A stretch of DNA of 64,000 bases from positions 17,240,857-17,304,856 of the forward strand of contig NC_065545.1 in the NCBI RefSeq assembly GCF_932294415.1, in the 5' to 3' direction. Positions 60,069 to 64,000 of this stretch are shown here, piece by piece. This stretch comes from Quercus robur. Lineage: Eukaryota; Streptophyta; Magnoliopsida; Fagales; Fagaceae. Below the pieces are notes generated by a model. That model was not told the DNA's origin. It was given only the letters and a program-made list of their open reading frames with translations, and did not search any database. Each line of letters starts with the position of its first letter. Position 1 is the stretch's first letter. The position numbers were made by a program, and so were the translations under genes.

Positions 60069-62827
60069 TTAAAACTACCTTTTTTTAGGAGATTATAAAA
60101 TTCCTCTTAATCTGTGTTTATGCATGAAATATATTCAAATGAAACATGATAAGGAAAATACAAAACACCTCATCACCATTATAAGATTCTCATTGTAACT
60201 CCCCAATTTACATTGCAAAGAGGATAATTAATTTCAAGAATACAAAGTCAAACAAAAAATATATCTTGAGGTAGGGGGGAGAAAAAAAGAGATCCCTTAA
60301 AGCCAATCCTTATTTTGTACTTGCCCTGATTGAAACTAAAAATTGGTCCCTCAAGATCAAATGTCCAAGCCTATGTGCTATGATAGGCCTAACCAAGTCT
60401 TCCATTATAGAATTTTCTCAATACCAATCATTAAAAGATAAGAGCTGGGACCAATAGAAATCTGCATTGCCTTGCTCTTTCCTTGAGCCATGTACATTTG
60501 GTTTTCAATTTCTTAATGCTTCCTACCATTGTCCTTTTCCACCAACTCCTATTTCATTAGGATCTTGATAATATTTGCGCTTTTCTCAGTTTCACCAATA
60601 TTCATTTTCTTATTTGTCTTTACCTCTTTTTCAACTACTCTTTGGCTCTAAGTAGCAATTAAAACCTAGCAAAATAAAAATAAAATATTCATAAAAAAAT
60701 AGCATTAGCATAAAACATAAAATGATGCATTGAGTTGCACTCTATAAAACTCAGAAGGATTATTGTATCATAAATTATCCAATTTGTTGGTCACTAATTG
60801 GGTGTAGGTGCAAACTCATGCATATCAAGAATTGGGTATAAGGTTGTAACGTTGAATGCTCATAGGACACCAAGACTAAACTAGTTCAAAACATAGTTCT
60901 AATGTTTATTCATTTAAAAAAAGTTAATTTGTTAATAATCTGCATATCAAGAATCAAAGAATATATATGCATTGATTTAGGAGTGACCATTGTTCAAAGA
61001 AAATAACTTAGAAACAGATGGATTGTGGATGAGATTTTTGAAGACTTTTCCTAAAGACACTATATCTAGGTAAATGGTAAAATTTATAAATATTTGACCC
61101 AATAGAATAACATCCCAAAACAATAAAGGAAGATATCTTTCTACTTCGCTCTTGTAGAAAACATCCATCCCTCATAGCATCTTGCCAAAGACAACATGGC
61201 ATTTCATCCCAACCTTAAAAGGAAACAAAAAGCAGGCATGTACGAAAGAGAAAAAGGTGTCCTAGTTATGAAAAATGTGCGCTAGGCAATTGGTACAAAT
61301 TACCATTGTTCAAATACATTTAAAAATGATAATAAAAAAATCCTTTACTCCATTGTTCATCATTGCTAGTTTCTCCCCAATTAAATTTCATCATTCAACC
61401 ATTAACACAACCAACAAATGTCACCATATTATAGTTCACACTTGCCGTCAAGGTGCACATATGTTGCTAATTCAAAATATGTACACTTAAAGTCATGTAA
61501 TGAGTCTACTCACACCTAAATATGATAAAACATCTTGATCTACTTTAATTGAGTACCACACTACTTATTTAATATGAAAAACAACTTAAACATGAGGTTA
61601 TATGCAACAACAACATGAGTTTATATGCAAATTAAGATTAGTGCACAAAGTTCCAAAATAATTCAACAAAACAAAGTATTCAACATTATGAGTGATAGAA
61701 ACTAACAAAAAAATAGATACTAAGATACCCAAACTTGTAATAAATATTTAGATATTTGGGTTTCGTCACACATTCAAGCATTTATTCAAATACAATAGAG
61801 AAACCAAATAGTGTGTGCCCTTTTAAAAATAAAAATAAAACCCTTAATTGTCAGTCTTCCAAGGAGGGAGAAAGAGATTGGCATTAAAAAAATAGACATA
61901 TTTGCATATTCCCCTTCCTCTTGAAATCATACTAACTTGGCCTGCTTAAAAAAAATGGGGGATATATTGTATGGGTTTTTCTTTAGAAGAAATTGATTAG
62001 AGTAGCAATTGAAACAAACACAGCATACACAATAAGAAAAGTAGAAGTTTGTTTGGCGAAAATGTTGCTTTGCTTTGACTTTGGAGTTGTGATGGTTATG
62101 AAAAAGGGTAAGAAAGTGATATCTTTTGCTATCTCCAAGAGATCTAGTACCTGATAGCATTTGAATTGTAGGCTGAAGATATTTCATGGGTGCCTAAAAC
62201 AATGCCAATGAATAATAAAACTTTAACATTTGCGCAATAAAAAACTATGATATCTAAAATTTAGAACTGAACAAAGAGAACGGAAATTTTTTTGAACAAA
62301 AAAAAATAAAGAAAGAGATATAGAGAGAAAGAGACTAAATTCCAAACCACATCAAAAAAAAACCCTTCTGTCTTCTTTGTTAACTTCAAAGTTCAACCGA
62401 AGCCTCTCCCTATTGCCTGTACCTTCTTTGTTTGCAATTTTTTTTTCTTGCTCTTCTCTCTTGCTGCCTTGTGACGTCCCTTGTACGGCGAAAAGGAAAT
62501 CTAATATAAACTAATAAAATCTAAGCCAAAAGCCTAAATCATATTTAACGACCTAATTTTAAAAATATAAATACCAGCAGTCTAACAGTAGCAGTAAGGC
62601 TGAAGATTGTGGTAAGACAATCTCACAATGGCGGTTCCTAACCTTTTGATTTAGTAATCTTCTTGCAAAATACCCACCATCTTATCTGACAAAGATCTTT
62701 GTGAATTTGTGCTTTGACAAAAGGACGAAAAAAACATACAGAAAAATACCTTTATTTAAGGAAGAAAATAGGTAGTTTTGATGGTAGTTAGCTTTGGATG
62801 AGTGGGTTAATGTTTGTGTGAGATTTA
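59831..62827. other. Gene-free AT-rich region
   Basis: No supported coding sequence. It contains a (TA)n run at 60,023-60,050 followed by about 20 T. Short open frames here show no recognisable domain. Confidence 0.5.
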
Positions 62828-62968
62828 GGGCCTATTTGGTAGGCAAGCTCAAACTCACATTTTCAGTTTTTAAACAACCTTACACACATTTACACACACT
62901 TTTTTCACCCACACGTATTTCAAAAAATTACAAACAACATTACTCAAACTTCTCTACCAAATGGGCCC
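62828..62968. mobile_element. 141-bp Harbinger-type MITE
   Basis: Ends GGGCCTATTTGGTAGGCAAG and, inverted, GGGCCCATTTGGTAGAGAAG; TTA flanks both sides (62,825-62,827 and 62,969-62,971). The interior has CACACATTTACACACAC-type repeats. Confidence 0.85.
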
Positions 62969-64000
62969 TTAGTGTCTGGCTTTAATTTTTTAGATGTGTT
63001 TGTTTCGTATAGTATAACCTTTCGCTTTTTAACTTAAGCATTGTAGAGTTTTAAATGGGGTTTTTTTCTATATGTCAGAACAGCTATATTGATGAGGCCT
63101 TGTGATCATGATGAAGATGCAACAACCAACAACCTATTATTGATATAGCACGTTGATTAATAAATTAACCAAATAAGTAAACATACTAAGGACACATAAA
63201 CAAAAAAACAGAACTCTCACTAAAGTGTTTGACTTCCTTAGACAATGTAGCTCAAGTCATAGCAAACCTAAAATGTAATTAATGGGGAAAAAAATTCAAC
63301 CTCAATCCTAAAGCCTACTTGATGTATTTTAAAACGAAATAAAATTTGGTGTATTTTTAATAGAATACAACATTGGTTCATTAAAAGACACAAATTAAGC
63401 TATTATTATTTCTGCACATGCATAAACCCCAAAACTTCATGGCATATCCCATTTTAGAGAAGGAAAACACATAAAAATGCACCCAAAATTTTCCATGATT
63501 AACATATCATAATGCTTAACGATATGGCATGAAGGGAGTTCTAAATAAGAGAACTTAAAGAAAAGACCCACAAATAAAGGCATGGAATATTCATTGATAA
63601 TTGTCAGGTGGAATGGTCATTGTCAATTTCTACTTTGCTATTCATTAAGAAGTTTTATACTAAAATTCAATTTAGTTTCACGGTGCTTGCTCTTATATTC
63701 ATAATTAATTCAATCTAATATTAATGGCCACTTATAAGTGGTAATAGAACTAAAAAAAATTAACTATATAAAAATCATCTACCACTAAAAACTACTGTAT
63801 TCCTGTTTTTTGTCATATATTCGCCAATTTCAAAACTGGGCAAAGTTGTACATTAAGGAATCAATCCATGAGAATGTGCACATGTTTAGACTTTTTGAGG
63901 AGAAGCACTAATATTAAAAGTTAGATTCACTACTTCTAAGAGGCATCTAAAAAATTAATTAATCTTCATGTTGATCATAGCAATATACAATTAAATAAAT
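62969..64000. other. Gene-free end of window
   Basis: AT-rich DNA without recognisable gene or repeat structure. Confidence 0.5.

Overview
The window is nuclear DNA of a woody-type eudicot plant. Genes are split by many introns, intergenic DNA is very AT-rich, and there are dense LTR retrotransposons, MITEs and a tandem array of receptor-like kinases. The Lr10-type kinase cluster and repeat style would fit Fagales (oak, chestnut), but that placement is a guess. No bacterial, organellar or CRISPR features were seen.

Left part (1-21,400): two conserved single-copy genes lie on the minus strand. CSN5, the catalytic subunit of the COP9 signalosome, occupies 469-6,781 in six exons, and all splice phases close on a 377-residue protein with an intact JAMM metal site. 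KAKU4, a plant nuclear-lamina-associated protein, occupies 8,253-20,561 in thirteen exons, which join in frame to 613 residues. Their introns hold transposon debris: a hAT element with a perfect 8-bp target duplication, Harbinger-type MITEs, RTE and L1 LINE ends, a tRNA-like SINE and a short TTAGGG run.

Middle and right part (21,700-58,100): a segmentally duplicated locus carries LRK10L/Lr10-like kinases on the minus strand. There are three kinase-bearing copies (A 26.3 kb, a pseudogene; B 30.8 kb; C 52.1 kb, the intact one) and one upstream-only fragment (D 46.8-48.1 kb). The copies share an unusual layout: a roughly 100-bp apparently non-coding exon, a tiny exon with the start codon, and a 1.2-kb exon with the membrane segment and kinase domain. 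No ectodomain exon was found.

Transposons have inserted repeatedly into this array. A 3.7-kb Harbinger element beside copy A is absent from copy C. A 9-kb Copia element sits a few bases from the kinase splice acceptor of copy B; it carries a 322-bp TRIM in its LTR, a 2.2-kb fold-back element in gag and a 990-bp solo LTR in reverse transcriptase. A 4.8-kb large-LTR element without coding capacity lies upstream of B, and a 3.2-kb internally deleted Copia lies upstream of C. Because the paralogous blocks preserve empty sites, most of these insertions can be delimited to the base.

Right end (58,100-64,000): AT-rich DNA without recognisable genes. It holds several MITEs, one of which has captured a GC-rich, in-frame minisatellite.
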